A stretch of 20,499 nucleotides of DNA, from IMG/VR virus record IMGVR_UViG_3300030117_002779, positions 19,610 through 40,108 of that record; one strand, written 5' to 3'. The DNA is from a virus. Positions 7,370 to 13,992 of this stretch are shown here, one piece after another (the stretch's first letter is position 1; each line of letters starts with the position of its first letter). The position numbers and the translations under genes were made by a program. The notes beneath the pieces were generated by a model. It saw only the letters and a program-made list of their open reading frames with translations, did not search any database and had not been told where the DNA came from.

Positions 7370-7432
7370 TGACAAGGGCACACATATACAGAGGAGCATT
7401 AACCAGGTATGTGTGTCCTTGTCATTTTTTTT
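7370..7432 (+). terminator. Very long intrinsic terminator with a GGA-bearing loop
   Basis: The arms TGACAAGGGCACACATA (7370-7386) and TATGTGTGTCCTTGTCA (7408-7424) form 17 pairs with a single G-U wobble, followed by eight T (7425-7432). This is an unusually stable terminator after the first gene, so downstream genes need read-through, antitermination or a new promoter. The 21-base loop contains ACAGAGGAGC, close to the CsrA recognition element ACARGGA. Confidence 0.85.
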
Positions 7433-7492
7433 ATTTTGTTAACCAGTGGGTAAGAGCATGCATGCATTGCCTACTATCATGAGGAGAAAATT

Positions 7493-7750
7493 ATGACTAT
7501 TGCATATAAAGCTGGTCTGTTCGTAGCGTCAATCGGCAGGTCAACAGCTAAACTGACGGCGGGTATCACAACTGAATTCGCGAAAGGTATGGCGGCTGGT
7601 GCTCAAGGTGCACCGAAGGTATTACCACGAGACGAGGAGTCCGGAGTCGATGAGCAACTCAGGGAAGAGTTTGCTAAGGAGAACGACGACTATCATCAAC
7701 CTGAATTGCCAGGTATGGATGTAGCTCAACCGGAGAAGGCAAATGGGTAG
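7493..7750 (+). CDS. Hypothetical protein, 85 residues
   Basis: The ATG at 7493 follows GAGGAG (7481-7486). The first 40 residues are Ala/Gly/Thr-rich with a basic N-terminus (MTIAYKAGLFVASIGRSTAK) and could form an amphipathic or weakly membrane-attached helix. The C-terminal half is acidic (DEESGVDEQLREEFAKENDD) and ends PELPGMDVAQPEKANG. The LPGMD end is a common tail in phage proteins of unknown role. No family is recognised. It overlaps the next micro-ORF by eight bases. Confidence 0.72.
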   Translation: MTIAYKAGLFVASIGRSTAKLTAGITTEFAKGMAAGAQGAPKVLPRDEESGVDEQLREEFAKENDDYHQPELPGMDVAQPEKANG

Positions 7751-7805
7751 ATATGTACTACATTTGCCCGAGGAACTTCTTCAAGTCCTTTTTGGAGAAG
7801 TGTGA
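7743..7805 (+). CDS. Candidate 20-residue coupled micro-ORF
   Basis: MGRYVLHLPEELLQVLFGEV is encoded between two genes. Its ATG has GGAGAAGG (7732-7739) at ideal distance, and its TGA overlaps the ATG of the next gene (TGATG at 7803-7807). The peptide is an acidic amphipathic helix. The double junction suggests either a real microprotein or a leader that couples translation of the membrane protein behind it. It is too short to support by homology. Confidence 0.4.
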   Translation: MGRYVLHLPEELLQVLFGEV

Positions 7806-7999
7806 TGGGTATCGTGGAATATGCAGCACTAGCTGTCATCGTGTATATCGTAGCCAATGTCATCTTGAAGGTGACATTGGTTGTCGGTTATTTCTATGTC
7901 TTTAAAATGTTCTTTGAAAAAGACAAGGTTGAAGAAGACCAATCATCTAAAAGTCATGTGAGGGTTAACGGTCCTGACATCGACGACCTTCCATTCTAA
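7805..7999 (+). CDS. Small membrane protein, 64 residues
   Basis: One or two hydrophobic segments (about residues 4-38, EYAALAVIVYIVANVILKVT then LVVGYFYVFKMFF) are followed by a charged cytosolic-type tail (EKDKVEEDQSSKSHVRVNGP). GGAG at 7794-7797 favours the ATG at 7805 over the GTG at 7802. No family is recognised. Small membrane proteins of this kind among early phage genes are often involved in host membrane changes or superinfection exclusion, but nothing here proves that. The transcript ends at the terminator that follows. Confidence 0.75.
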   Translation: MGIVEYAALAVIVYIVANVILKVTLVVGYFYVFKMFFEKDKVEEDQSSKSHVRVNGPDIDDLPF

Positions 8000-8006
8000 G
8001 TATATC

Positions 8007-8039
8007 GGGGGCGTCCAGCCCCCTTCTTTGTTTTTTTTC
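8007..8039 (+). terminator. Intrinsic terminator after the early genes
   Basis: GGGGGC-GTCCA-GCCCCC (8007-8023) is a perfect 6-pair GC stem with a 5-base loop, followed by TTCTTTGTTTTTTTTC. It closes the 7493-7999 unit, just before the gene-free repeat region. Confidence 0.92.
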
Positions 8040-8046
8040 TTTTGAC

Positions 8047-8077
8047 TACTATCATACTATCATGTGCCTACTATCAT
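8047..8077 (+). repeat. TACTATCAT direct repeats
   Basis: TACTATCAT occurs at 8047-8055, 8055-8063 and 8069-8077. The last copy is part of a 13-base element TGCCTACTATCAT (8065-8077) that is repeated exactly at 7468-7480, directly before the ribosome site of the 7493 gene. Both places lie just after a terminator and before a new unit, so the element may be a promoter or activator site specific to this phage. Confidence 0.5.
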
Positions 8078-8124
8078 CACCGTGCCGAGCGGACGCGAGC
8101 ATCGGTGCATGCACACCTGGAGAA

Positions 8125-8407
8125 TGGTTCCATTTGTTCCACGACTCTTGCCCATGTGGAACCAGTTCATGGAACCATGCCCGTTGCTTTGTTTGTGCAG
8201 GTTTGAGCGGGATAACCATGCCCGCGGTTCCAGTGTTCCACGTAGAACAAAGAGGTATGCGTAAGGCCGACCGTGAACCGTGGTTGTATAATATAGTTTT
8301 ACAGAACATTTTTATATGGAACCATGGAACCAAGGACGAACATACGCGGTTTTACGCTGTTTTTTGTGTTCCACGATATGTGGAACCAAGTGGAACCGGT
8401 GGAACCA
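8125..8407. repeat. TGGAACC repeat array, candidate replication origin or binding array
   Basis: Twelve copies of TGGAAC(C/A) lie within 283 bases. Forward copies start at 8157, 8170, 8317, 8325 (directly abutting), 8381, 8391 and 8400. Inverted copies start at 8125, 8135, 8226, 8234 and 8367. Several pair as inverted repeats (8135 with 8157; 8367 with 8381). A second direct repeat AACCATGCCCG is at 8173-8183 and 8214-8224, and an AT-rich stretch (8285-8315, with TATAAT at 8287-8292) divides the array into two clusters. The stretch has no convincing gene: its long ORFs consist of the repeat read in frame. Iteron-like arrays beside AT-rich DNA suit a replication origin. A repressor or partition array is the alternative. 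Confidence 0.65.
8234..8249. other. parS-like palindrome
   Basis: TGTTCCACGTAGAACA differs at two central positions from the chromosomal parS form TGTTCCACGTGAAACA bound by ParB. The half-site TGTTCCACG also occurs at 8135-8143 and 8367-8375. No ParA or ParB gene is in the window, so the site could only work with a host or out-of-window protein. It may equally be the best-conserved member of the local repeat family. Confidence 0.35.
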
Positions 8408-8566
8408 CAACGCACGGGTCGCATTCGCGACCTTCCTCATAATTTTATACATGAATTATATTATTTATCGTCAGCATGTGGACGTAGTAAAGCACATGTC
8501 GGTGTCTCCGGAACGACCACGCTGGGATGAGAAGTCCAGCACCCATTACATTTTTAGGAGGTTATT
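8408..8566 (+). promoter_or_regulatory. Leader region of the 8567 operon
   Basis: This stretch holds no gene. It has a perfect hairpin GGTCGC-ATTC-GCGACC (8417-8432), an AT-rich block around 8438-8470 (CATGAATTATATTATTTATC) that could contain a -10 element, a short hairpin GCTGG/CCAGC (8521-8525 with 8536-8540), and AGGAGG at 8554-8559 before the next gene. A promoter is expected here because the previous unit is terminated at 8039, but I cannot place a clear -35. Confidence 0.35.
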
Positions 8567-8992
8567 ATGGGATTAGACGTATATGCAGGGTTTATGCACC
8601 CTAAGAAAGAGCAACCAGAAAACGTTGTTGATATCAGAGAAGATATTAACGACAGAATGGAGGCTCCATACTACTGGCGTAAGCACGCTAGATTACAACA
8701 ATATATGACTGAGCTGTGGCACAAGAAGAATGGCACAGAAATGCTCGGTATTATGGGACCAGATGGGTTCAACGGTGGCGATGTCTTAAAGCTCACTGAA
8801 GAAGACATTCTTGACTTGAAAGAAAAGGTTGAGTCAGGAACTCTGCCTTTTTGTCCGGACGGTTTCTTTTGGGGACAGCAGTTTCAAGAACAAGCTGCAC
8901 TTGAGTACAAAGACCAAGACTTGAAGTTCTGCGAGAGTGCTCTTGAATGGCTTAGACAAGGTAAAGAGGTGTGGTATGAATCATCTTGGTAA
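8567..8992 (+). CDS. Conserved phage protein of unknown function (MGLD.. / YWRKH family)
   Basis: This protein of 141 residues has strong AGGAGG eight bases before the ATG. Landmarks are MGLDVYAG at the start, APYYWRKHARLQQYMTELWH (about 33-52), GFNGGDVLKLTEEDILDLKE, then PDGFFWGQQF and the end CESALEWLRQGKEVWYESSW. The combination of YWRKH, a FN-x-x-x-V-x-L-T-x-x-D segment, FFxG and a terminal Y-x-SxW recalls small phage proteins that databases often label phosphoglycerate kinase. That label is almost certainly wrong, since the protein is far too short for PGK. The true role is unknown. Its end overlaps the next start by 17 bases. Confidence 0.8.
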   Translation: MGLDVYAGFMHPKKEQPENVVDIREDINDRMEAPYYWRKHARLQQYMTELWHKKNGTEMLGIMGPDGFNGGDVLKLTEEDILDLKEKVESGTLPFCPDGFFWGQQFQEQAALEYKDQDLKFCESALEWLRQGKEVWYESSW

Positions 8993-9182
8993 TCTTGGTA
9001 AAAAAACGATTGACGAAGTCCGCAAAGAGGGTGATTGGCAAGAGATGGACAGTAAATCAAGTGTAGCTTGGTTTGGTGGTAGGACACACGCTCAAATAGC
9101 CGAATGGTTGCCCTCTGATGTCTTAGAAAATAATCTATTGGAAGATATAGATTTTCTTGTTATTGGTTGGAGGAAAGGCTAA
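8976..9182 (+). CDS. Hypothetical protein, 68 residues
   Basis: The ATG at 8976 has GAGGTG (8965-8970) upstream and lies inside the end of the previous gene. The protein reads MNHLGNLGKKTIDEVRKEGD, then WQEMDSKSSVAWFGGRTHAQ and ends FLVIGWRKG. It is small, mixed in charge and has a Trp-rich core. No family is recognised. Its stop overlaps the next ATG (TAATG), so it is coupled on both sides. A longer version starting at a GTG at 8937 is unlikely because it lacks a ribosome site. Confidence 0.7.
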   Translation: MNHLGNLGKKTIDEVRKEGDWQEMDSKSSVAWFGGRTHAQIAEWLPSDVLENNLLEDIDFLVIGWRKG

Positions 9183-9340
9183 TGGAGATTCTTAAAGAAT
9201 ACTGCACGTCAGTTCTAGTGGGTATTGGCGTGCTTTTCTTGCTATTTGGCATTGCCACTAGCATACATTACTCACTGATTCTTGTTGGTGTCGCTATCGG
9301 CATCAGCTCAATATTGTATTTACTATGGAGGTTATTATGA
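9182..9340 (+). CDS. Small membrane protein, 52 residues
   Basis: The sequence MEILKEYCTSVLVGIGVLFL then LFGIATSIHYSLILVGVAIG and ISSILYLLWRLL makes two transmembrane helices with a short turn near Ser-Ile-His-Tyr. The start overlaps the upstream stop (TAATG) and the stop overlaps the next ATG (ATGA). The two coupled junctions and the clean hydrophobic pattern argue for a real gene. Its role is unknown; it could form a complex with the two membrane proteins that follow. Confidence 0.7.
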   Translation: MEILKEYCTSVLVGIGVLFLLFGIATSIHYSLILVGVAIGISSILYLLWRLL

Positions 9341-9492
9341 ATACAACTAGCGTGGTGAGTGCCCTGACAACGGCACTTTGGATACTAATCGAGCTTATAC
9401 AATTTGCGTATATGGCTTATCTTGCATGGAGGAACAGAGATGTTGCTAATCGGAATACTTTCAGCACTAGGTCTACTAGTCCTTGCACTTAA
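9337..9492 (+). CDS. Small membrane protein, 51 residues
   Basis: MNTTSVVSALTTALWILIEL then IQFAYMAYLAWRNRDVANRN holds one transmembrane helix (about 8-30) and a short basic, Ser/Thr-rich tail. GGAGG (9328-9332) precedes the ATG, which overlaps the upstream stop. The last 53 bases overlap the next gene in another frame, so the C-terminal tail is under dual coding. The small size, single helix with an Arg-containing end and membrane neighbours would suit a holin-like or accessory lysis role, but no lysin is nearby. The call is left open. Confidence 0.62.
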   Translation: MNTTSVVSALTTALWILIELIQFAYMAYLAWRNRDVANRNTFSTRSTSPCT

Positions 9493-9775
9493 AGCTGGCG
9501 GTCGTAAAACAATCGGTCACGATGTGTTTGTTGATGTACTTATCACAGTCACATTGATGATTTGTTTCTACGGCACGTTCAGCGGTATGGCGGCAGCCAT
9601 GATTGGCGGTTTGTGTGCTTCACTTGTTTTGTTCTTTATGAAGAAGACAATGGTGCATGAGAAACTGACAATTGAAAAAGAAGACAAGGTTATTATGAAT
9701 AACCCTGTGAAACTAACTGTACCTACAGTCAAACCAAAATGGAAGATTGTAGAACCTGATTGGAGGAATAATTAA
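9440..9775 (+). CDS. Membrane protein, 111 residues
   Basis: Three hydrophobic segments are visible: about residues 2-18 (LLIGILSALGLLVLALK), 29-45 (FVDVLITVTLMICFYGT) and 48-66 (GMAAAMIGGLCASLVLFFM). A soluble tail follows that ends VKLTVPTVKPKWKIVEPDWR. GGAGG seven bases before the ATG at 9440 fixes the start; a TTG at 9404 lacks such support. No family is recognised. It ends three bases before the AAA+ gene, so the membrane group is in one operon with the ATPase cassette. Confidence 0.75.
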   Translation: MLLIGILSALGLLVLALKAGGRKTIGHDVFVDVLITVTLMICFYGTFSGMAAAMIGGLCASLVLFFMKKTMVHEKLTIEKEDKVIMNNPVKLTVPTVKPKWKIVEPDWRNN

Positions 9776-9777
9776 TT

Positions 9778-10797
9778 ATGAGAACGATAAATCCTGTTGG
9801 TCTTGTTACAAGACTTAACAAAGCGGTTACTAAGAACCGACCTGTGATGATTTGGGGCAGCCCTGGTATTGGTAAATCTGATATACCAAGGCAAGTCGCA
9901 GAATCTAGAGGTATCGGACTGTTAGACTTTCGTGCTAACTTGTTCGACCCAGTTGACGTGCGTGGCGTACCATACGTTAGGCAGATAAAAGATACCGGTA
10001 AAAGATTTACATCTTGGGCTGTACCAGATGTATTTCCAATCGCAGAACGCGATGGCGAACGTGGTATTTTGTTCATTGACGAACTACCCGCTTCACCACC
10101 TGCAACGCAGAATGCGTTCTTGCAACTGATATTGGACAGAAGAGTCGGTGACTATGAACTACCAAGTGGTTGGACTATTGTTGCTGCTGGTAACAGACTC
10201 ACTGATGGTGCGTCAGTTTATCAAATGACAAGTGCACTGCGTAACAGGTTTGCTCACTTTGAACTTGAGCCAACTTTGGACGATTGGGTGACTTGGGCTC
10301 ACCAAAACGATATCAATACAGATGTCATTGGTTTTATCCAGTATCGACCACAGTTGCTCAACAGTTTTGACGCTGATGAGTACGCTTTCCCAACTCCACG
10401 TACGTGGGCTATGGTGAGCAATCATATCGACAATACAACAGACGACGAAGAAGGTTTATTCTTTGATGTCGCTTCTTTGGTTGGCGATGGTCCAGCTGGT
10501 GAGTTTGTAGCATTCAAAGAGATTGCTAACAAACTGCCTAACATTGATGAGGTTATTCAAGACCCGTCAAAATACAAGAAAGATGATAATCCAGCTTTAC
10601 TCTATGCTTTTGCTAACGCTCTTGCAGCTAGAGCAGATGATGACAAGATGGAGAGCATCATGAAACTTGCTAAGAAGATACCACTTGAGTTCCAAGTTGT
10701 GCTCGTGCGTAGTTCGATTGCCGCAGGCGGTGACGATGTACGTAAGCACAATGATGTACGTAAGTGGGTTAAAGAAAATGCTAACGTTGTATTATAG
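9778..10797 (+). CDS. MoxR-type AAA+ ATPase
   Basis: This 339-residue protein has Walker A GSPGIGKSD (27-35), Walker B ILFIDE (97-102), sensor 1 VAAGN (135-139, N139) and an arginine-finger region ALRNRFAHFE (R155, R157). The DELPASPP stretch after Walker B and the FRANLFDPVDVRGVPY segment before it are typical of the MoxR branch, whose members act with vWA-domain partners as chaperone-like remodelling machines. A vWA protein is encoded two genes downstream, as in cellular MoxR operons. AGGAGG lies before the following gene, 10806. The target in this phage is unknown; capsid or tail maturation or remodelling of a host complex are possibilities. The molecular class is clear. Confidence 0.93.
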   Translation: MRTINPVGLVTRLNKAVTKNRPVMIWGSPGIGKSDIPRQVAESRGIGLLDFRANLFDPVDVRGVPYVRQIKDTGKRFTSWAVPDVFPIAERDGERGILFIDELPASPPATQNAFLQLILDRRVGDYELPSGWTIVAAGNRLTDGASVYQMTSALRNRFAHFELEPTLDDWVTWAHQNDINTDVIGFIQYRPQLLNSFDADEYAFPTPRTWAMVSNHIDNTTDDEEGLFFDVASLVGDGPAGEFVAFKEIANKLPNIDEVIQDPSKYKKDDNPALLYAFANALAARADDDKMESIMKLAKKIPLEFQVVLVRSSIAAGGDDVRKHNDVRKWVKENANVVL

Positions 10798-10805
10798 GAG
10801 GATAT

Positions 10806-11489
10806 ATGAAAACAGTTAGATTGTCGGAGCAGCTTAAACGAGATATTCGTAGAAAAGCTGAAGAGAAGTTCGAAAAAGTTAATCCAAAGCAGACCTATCC
10901 AGAGGATGGGGCTGTTCTTTTGACGCGTTACAACCTTCAGGACAAAATCAACAAGACTACCAAAAGTTTCAAAGAGATTTGGCCTGATATGAAGATTGGC
11001 ACGCGAAGTGTTGAACGATTGCGTATCAAGTCAAGTCTTATGGTTGATAAGGATGATGTATGGGACTCTGAGAAAGAGGCTTACGTTACGAAAAAAGTAG
11101 AGGATGAGTTTGAGTACACTTTACATGTGCCCGTTACTCAATTCCCAGACTTTTTGGTTGAGTACAGAGAGTTCTCACTTGCTGTACCAAATAACGATGA
11201 AACTTTTCTAGCTTGTTATCAAGTTGAAGTACACAACGAAGACTTAGACCGTAAGAGAAGAGCGTTCACCAACAACATTCAGAATGTTTTGGATAAGTTC
11301 CATACGCTTAACCAATTGCTCAAGGCAGACCCATCTCTCAAAGATTTGGTGCCCAGCGATAGGTTACAGAAAATGTATGAGAAGGACGAGCGTGGAGAAC
11401 GAGCAAAGGAACAGCAAGAACTTGCAGATACAGAGCTACAAGATTTACGTGAAGTCTTACTTGAAGATAAATTACTTGGAGATGACTAA
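10806..11489 (+). CDS. Hypothetical protein between the ATPase and vWA genes
   Basis: This 227-residue protein has TAGGAGG upstream of the ATG. The N-terminus is basic (LSEQLKRDIRRKAEEKFEKV), the middle is beta-prone (YTLHVPVTQFPDFLVEYREF), and the last third is a charged helix rich in Glu/Lys/Leu (about 150-227), likely coiled-coil. I do not recognise a family. Its fixed place between the MoxR ATPase and the vWA protein, with a TAATG overlap into the latter, suggests a subunit or adaptor of the same machine. Confidence 0.8.
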   Translation: MKTVRLSEQLKRDIRRKAEEKFEKVNPKQTYPEDGAVLLTRYNLQDKINKTTKSFKEIWPDMKIGTRSVERLRIKSSLMVDKDDVWDSEKEAYVTKKVEDEFEYTLHVPVTQFPDFLVEYREFSLAVPNNDETFLACYQVEVHNEDLDRKRRAFTNNIQNVLDKFHTLNQLLKADPSLKDLVPSDRLQKMYEKDERGERAKEQQELADTELQDLREVLLEDKLLGDD

Positions 11490-12598
11490 TGAATCAATTG
11501 TATATTAAAGCTAGGTCAAGACTTGTTCTTGACAATCCATTCTTTGGTACGCTTTGTCTACGGCTAAAACCAGTAGAGCGAGATGATATGCCAACCGGTG
11601 CAACCGATGGCGTGCACTTGTTCTACAACCCAAAGTGGTTCGAGAAACTTTCAGAGATACAGCGTATCGGTTTCTTGGCTCACGAGGTTATGCATGTTGT
11701 GCTATTGCACATCACACGTAGACAAGAGCGTGGTCCTGAGAAATGGAACGTAGCTTGTGACTATGCAATCAATAATTATCTCATTGCAGAAAATTTTATT
11801 TTGCCAGATGGTGGTCTTATAGATGAGCAGTACAACGACATGACTGCAGAGGCCATCTACAATCTATTACCTGAACCTCCAAAAGGTTGGGCCCAAATGG
11901 CATTGGATTCTGGCAAGTGTGGTGGCGTGCTCGACCACCCAGACCAAGATGGCACCGGTGGTACAGCCGGTGCTATTGAGGCTGAACTTACTGTCGCTAT
12001 TAACCAAGCGGCAGAGAGTGCCAAAGCACACGGTAAACTTTCTGCAAACATGGAGAGTCTGATAACAGATATTGTTACGCCTAAGGTTGATTGGGCGTCA
12101 GTCTTGGCTAGGTTCATGAGAGCCAATGCTAAGTCTGATTTCACATGGATTAGACCAAACAGACGCTTTATTGCATCTGGTATGTATCTACCATCTTTGT
12201 GGAATCCAGCACTTGAAGAGATTGCTATTATTGCAGACACGTCGGGTTCTATTATCGATGATGTTCTTACTCAGTTTACTACAGAAACATCTGCTATTTT
12301 GCGTGATTTGAATCCACAAAAGATTCATTTCTTGCAATGCGATGCAGAGGTCAACGAAGTTACTGAGTACACAAGAGAGTCGTTACCACTTAAAGTAACG
12401 TACAAAGGTAGAGGCGGAACTCGTTTCAGTCCAGCCTTTGATTACATTAATGAGCATTTGCCTCATATCAGTTGTGCTGTTTATTTGACTGATATGTGTG
12501 CAGATGACTTTGGCGATACTCCACCATACGATGTATTGTGGATATCAACAGAAAAAGACCGGACTGCACCATTTGGTGAAGTCGTACATATAAACTAG
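11489..12598 (+). CDS. vWA-domain protein with HExxH metallopeptidase-like N-terminus
   Basis: This 369-residue protein has two parts. The N-terminal half has the zinc-peptidase motif HEVMH (65-69) in GFLAHEVMHVVLLHITRR, followed by WNVACDYAINNYLI and LPDGGLIDEQYNDMTAEAIY, the pattern of the DUF2201-type putative metallopeptidase domain. The C-terminal half is a von Willebrand A fold with a MIDAS: D250-x-S252-x-S254 in IADTSGS, a GGT motif (T311) and LTD (D335). Such proteins are partners of MoxR ATPases. Proteolytic activity is unproven, and the HExxH might be structural. The start overlaps the upstream stop (TAATG). Confidence 0.9.
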   Translation: MNQLYIKARSRLVLDNPFFGTLCLRLKPVERDDMPTGATDGVHLFYNPKWFEKLSEIQRIGFLAHEVMHVVLLHITRRQERGPEKWNVACDYAINNYLIAENFILPDGGLIDEQYNDMTAEAIYNLLPEPPKGWAQMALDSGKCGGVLDHPDQDGTGGTAGAIEAELTVAINQAAESAKAHGKLSANMESLITDIVTPKVDWASVLARFMRANAKSDFTWIRPNRRFIASGMYLPSLWNPALEEIAIIADTSGSIIDDVLTQFTTETSAILRDLNPQKIHFLQCDAEVNEVTEYTRESLPLKVTYKGRGGTRFSPAFDYINEHLPHISCAVYLTDMCADDFGDTPPYDVLWISTEKDRTAPFGEVVHIN

Positions 12599-12609
12599 AG
12601 GAGGAAAAT

Positions 12610-12909
12610 ATGGCGGATGAGAAAGATAAATGCGTTGAATCTTGGCAACAAGATAAATGCGAGAAATGCGGAGCGGATGTAAAAACCGCAGACGTATTTG
12701 AAGAGGCGATACATGCACAGGTTCATATGTGCCAACAGGCAGGAATGCCACCTATGGATGTTATCATTACAGGGCTGGGGTATTTCATGAAGATGAATTA
12801 TTTTTGTGCCCCTGATGCTAAAACAGCTGATGAGCTTATAGATGATATGAAAAAATTCTATAGAGAAAATCAAGACACATCACATAAGGAGGTGAAGTTA
12901 AATGGCTAG
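12610..12909 (+). CDS. Hypothetical protein with a zinc-ribbon-like start
   Basis: This 99-residue protein follows GAGGAGG at good distance. The N-terminus has C-x8-CEKCGAD and then an H-x-x-x-H-x-C arrangement (HAQVHMC), so up to four or five metal ligands lie in the first 40 residues. This resembles a zinc finger of mixed CCHC type. The rest (FMKMNYFCAPDAKTADELID) is helical. The role is unknown; the position right behind the vWA gene places it in the same operon. It overlaps the next gene by eight bases. Confidence 0.72.
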   Translation: MADEKDKCVESWQQDKCEKCGADVKTADVFEEAIHAQVHMCQQAGMPPMDVIITGLGYFMKMNYFCAPDAKTADELIDDMKKFYRENQDTSHKEVKLNG

Positions 12910-13792
12910 TGTACAAATGTCCCAAACGTTGCGGGAACAAATGCTTTCTAATTATGGAAAGCAAGTAAGAGCGGCGTACGAGAATAAATCTGGAGTAGCA
13001 CAAGTTGTTTCAGATATAAAGGATACAGTATCTGGTAAGGTACCTTTGATTAATGACTTTATATCTTTGAGTTCCGAAGCGGAAGCTTTGTTAAAAGATT
13101 TTAAGTACCAAGTAATTCAAAATATTGTTGGAGATAAAAGCAATGATTTGGCAAAATCAGAGGCTTTTTGGAAACGTAGTATGTTTGATTCGTGGGGTGG
13201 TAAGCCTAATATTTTGAGCTTGAATCCTTCACATAAAATATATGCTGTTATCAATGACCAACGACCAATTGAAGAAAATCTTGAACATATTTTTGATTGG
13301 AACCCAAAGTATGAGTATTCAGATTATTATAAAACATCTGGCCATACTCATAACCCAGCGTCTGATAATTATGTAGATGGAGATATGTACTTCGAATACG
13401 AGTTTACTGAGCCTGTTTTGTTGCCGTTTACACTTGACGGTAGTATGAGTGATTATCAAGCTAAGGCTGATTACGCACCTCATATTGATATTGGTTTGGT
13501 AATATCTGACCCAGAAATGTATAATGTTCTCAAGCAAGTACCAGAAACTGATATGAAAGTTGCCGATGCAGTAAAGAAGATGGAAGATTGTCTAATGCAG
13601 TTTTCTACACTGAAGAAGTTTCTTGATGAGTTTTCTGGTGGTATGGCCCTCGTTCCAGAGGAATACAAACAAAGACTTGCTAAGAAAGCACAACCTAAGA
13701 AACCAGCTAAGGTCAAACCTGCAGCTGTTATACCTGATGACATCAAAGAAGAGATGGCAGAGGTTGTGTTTGAGAACTCATTACTAAAATAG
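12902..13792 (+). CDS. Hypothetical protein, 296 residues
   Basis: AAGGAGGTG precedes the ATG, which lies inside the end of the previous gene. The N-terminal third is helical (SQTLREQMLSNYGKQVRAAY). The middle is aromatic and acid-rich and may be beta-structured (KYEYSDYYKTSGHTHNPASD to MYFEYEFTEPVLLPFTLDGS). The C-terminus has a Lys/Pro/Ala linker (KKAQPKKPAKVKPAAVIPDD) before a short acidic helix. I do not recognise a family. A Pro/Lys/Ala linker commonly tethers a terminal binding helix. It is probably part of the ATPase/vWA operon. Confidence 0.8.
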   Translation: MASVQMSQTLREQMLSNYGKQVRAAYENKSGVAQVVSDIKDTVSGKVPLINDFISLSSEAEALLKDFKYQVIQNIVGDKSNDLAKSEAFWKRSMFDSWGGKPNILSLNPSHKIYAVINDQRPIEENLEHIFDWNPKYEYSDYYKTSGHTHNPASDNYVDGDMYFEYEFTEPVLLPFTLDGSMSDYQAKADYAPHIDIGLVISDPEMYNVLKQVPETDMKVADAVKKMEDCLMQFSTLKKFLDEFSGGMALVPEEYKQRLAKKAQPKKPAKVKPAAVIPDDIKEEMAEVVFENSLLK

Positions 13793-13803
13793 GGGGTATT
13801 AAG

Positions 13804-13992
13804 ATGGCAACTTATATGCAAGATAAAAAATGGGAATATAACCATGAATGGTCTTGGACAGCTAACCGTGACAATTGGGTTTTCGCTGTCAATGATGAAC
13901 GTCAAAAATATGGAGAGGATAAATTATCTTTAGATTTAGCTTATGTTAAGTTTGAAGAGCAGTATCCACGAAGTGAATACGACGTTGAGTGA
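13804..13992 (+). CDS. Hypothetical protein, 62 residues
   Basis: A small soluble protein, rich in Trp and Asp/Glu, that begins MATYMQDKKWEYNHEWSWTA and contains NRDNWVFAVNDERQKYGEDK. GGGGG lies about 11 bases before the ATG, which is a weak ribosome site. It is the last protein gene of this operon. The structured RNA region begins right after the TGA. The family is not recognised. Confidence 0.62.
   Translation: MATYMQDKKWEYNHEWSWTANRDNWVFAVNDERQKYGEDKLSLDLAYVKFEEQYPRSEYDVE

Noticed and set aside
7409-7453. Fourteen-residue hydrophobic ORF starting in the terminator stem
   Set aside because: Its hydrophobic residues come from the terminator T run, and the nearest ribosome site is too far from the ATG.
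8125-8407. TGGAACC repeats as a CRISPR array
   Set aside because: The repeat unit is only 7-8 bases, occurs in both orientations and has irregular spacing.
8062-8442. Overlapping plus- and minus-strand ORFs of up to 126 residues in the repeat region
   Set aside because: Their sequences are the TGGAACC repeat read in frame (repeated Trp-Asn and Gly-Thr), with no ribosome sites; the stretch is best seen as non-coding.
8567-8992. Phosphoglycerate kinase
   Set aside because: Proteins of this look are often labelled so, but 141 residues without any PGK nucleotide- or substrate-binding motif cannot be that enzyme.
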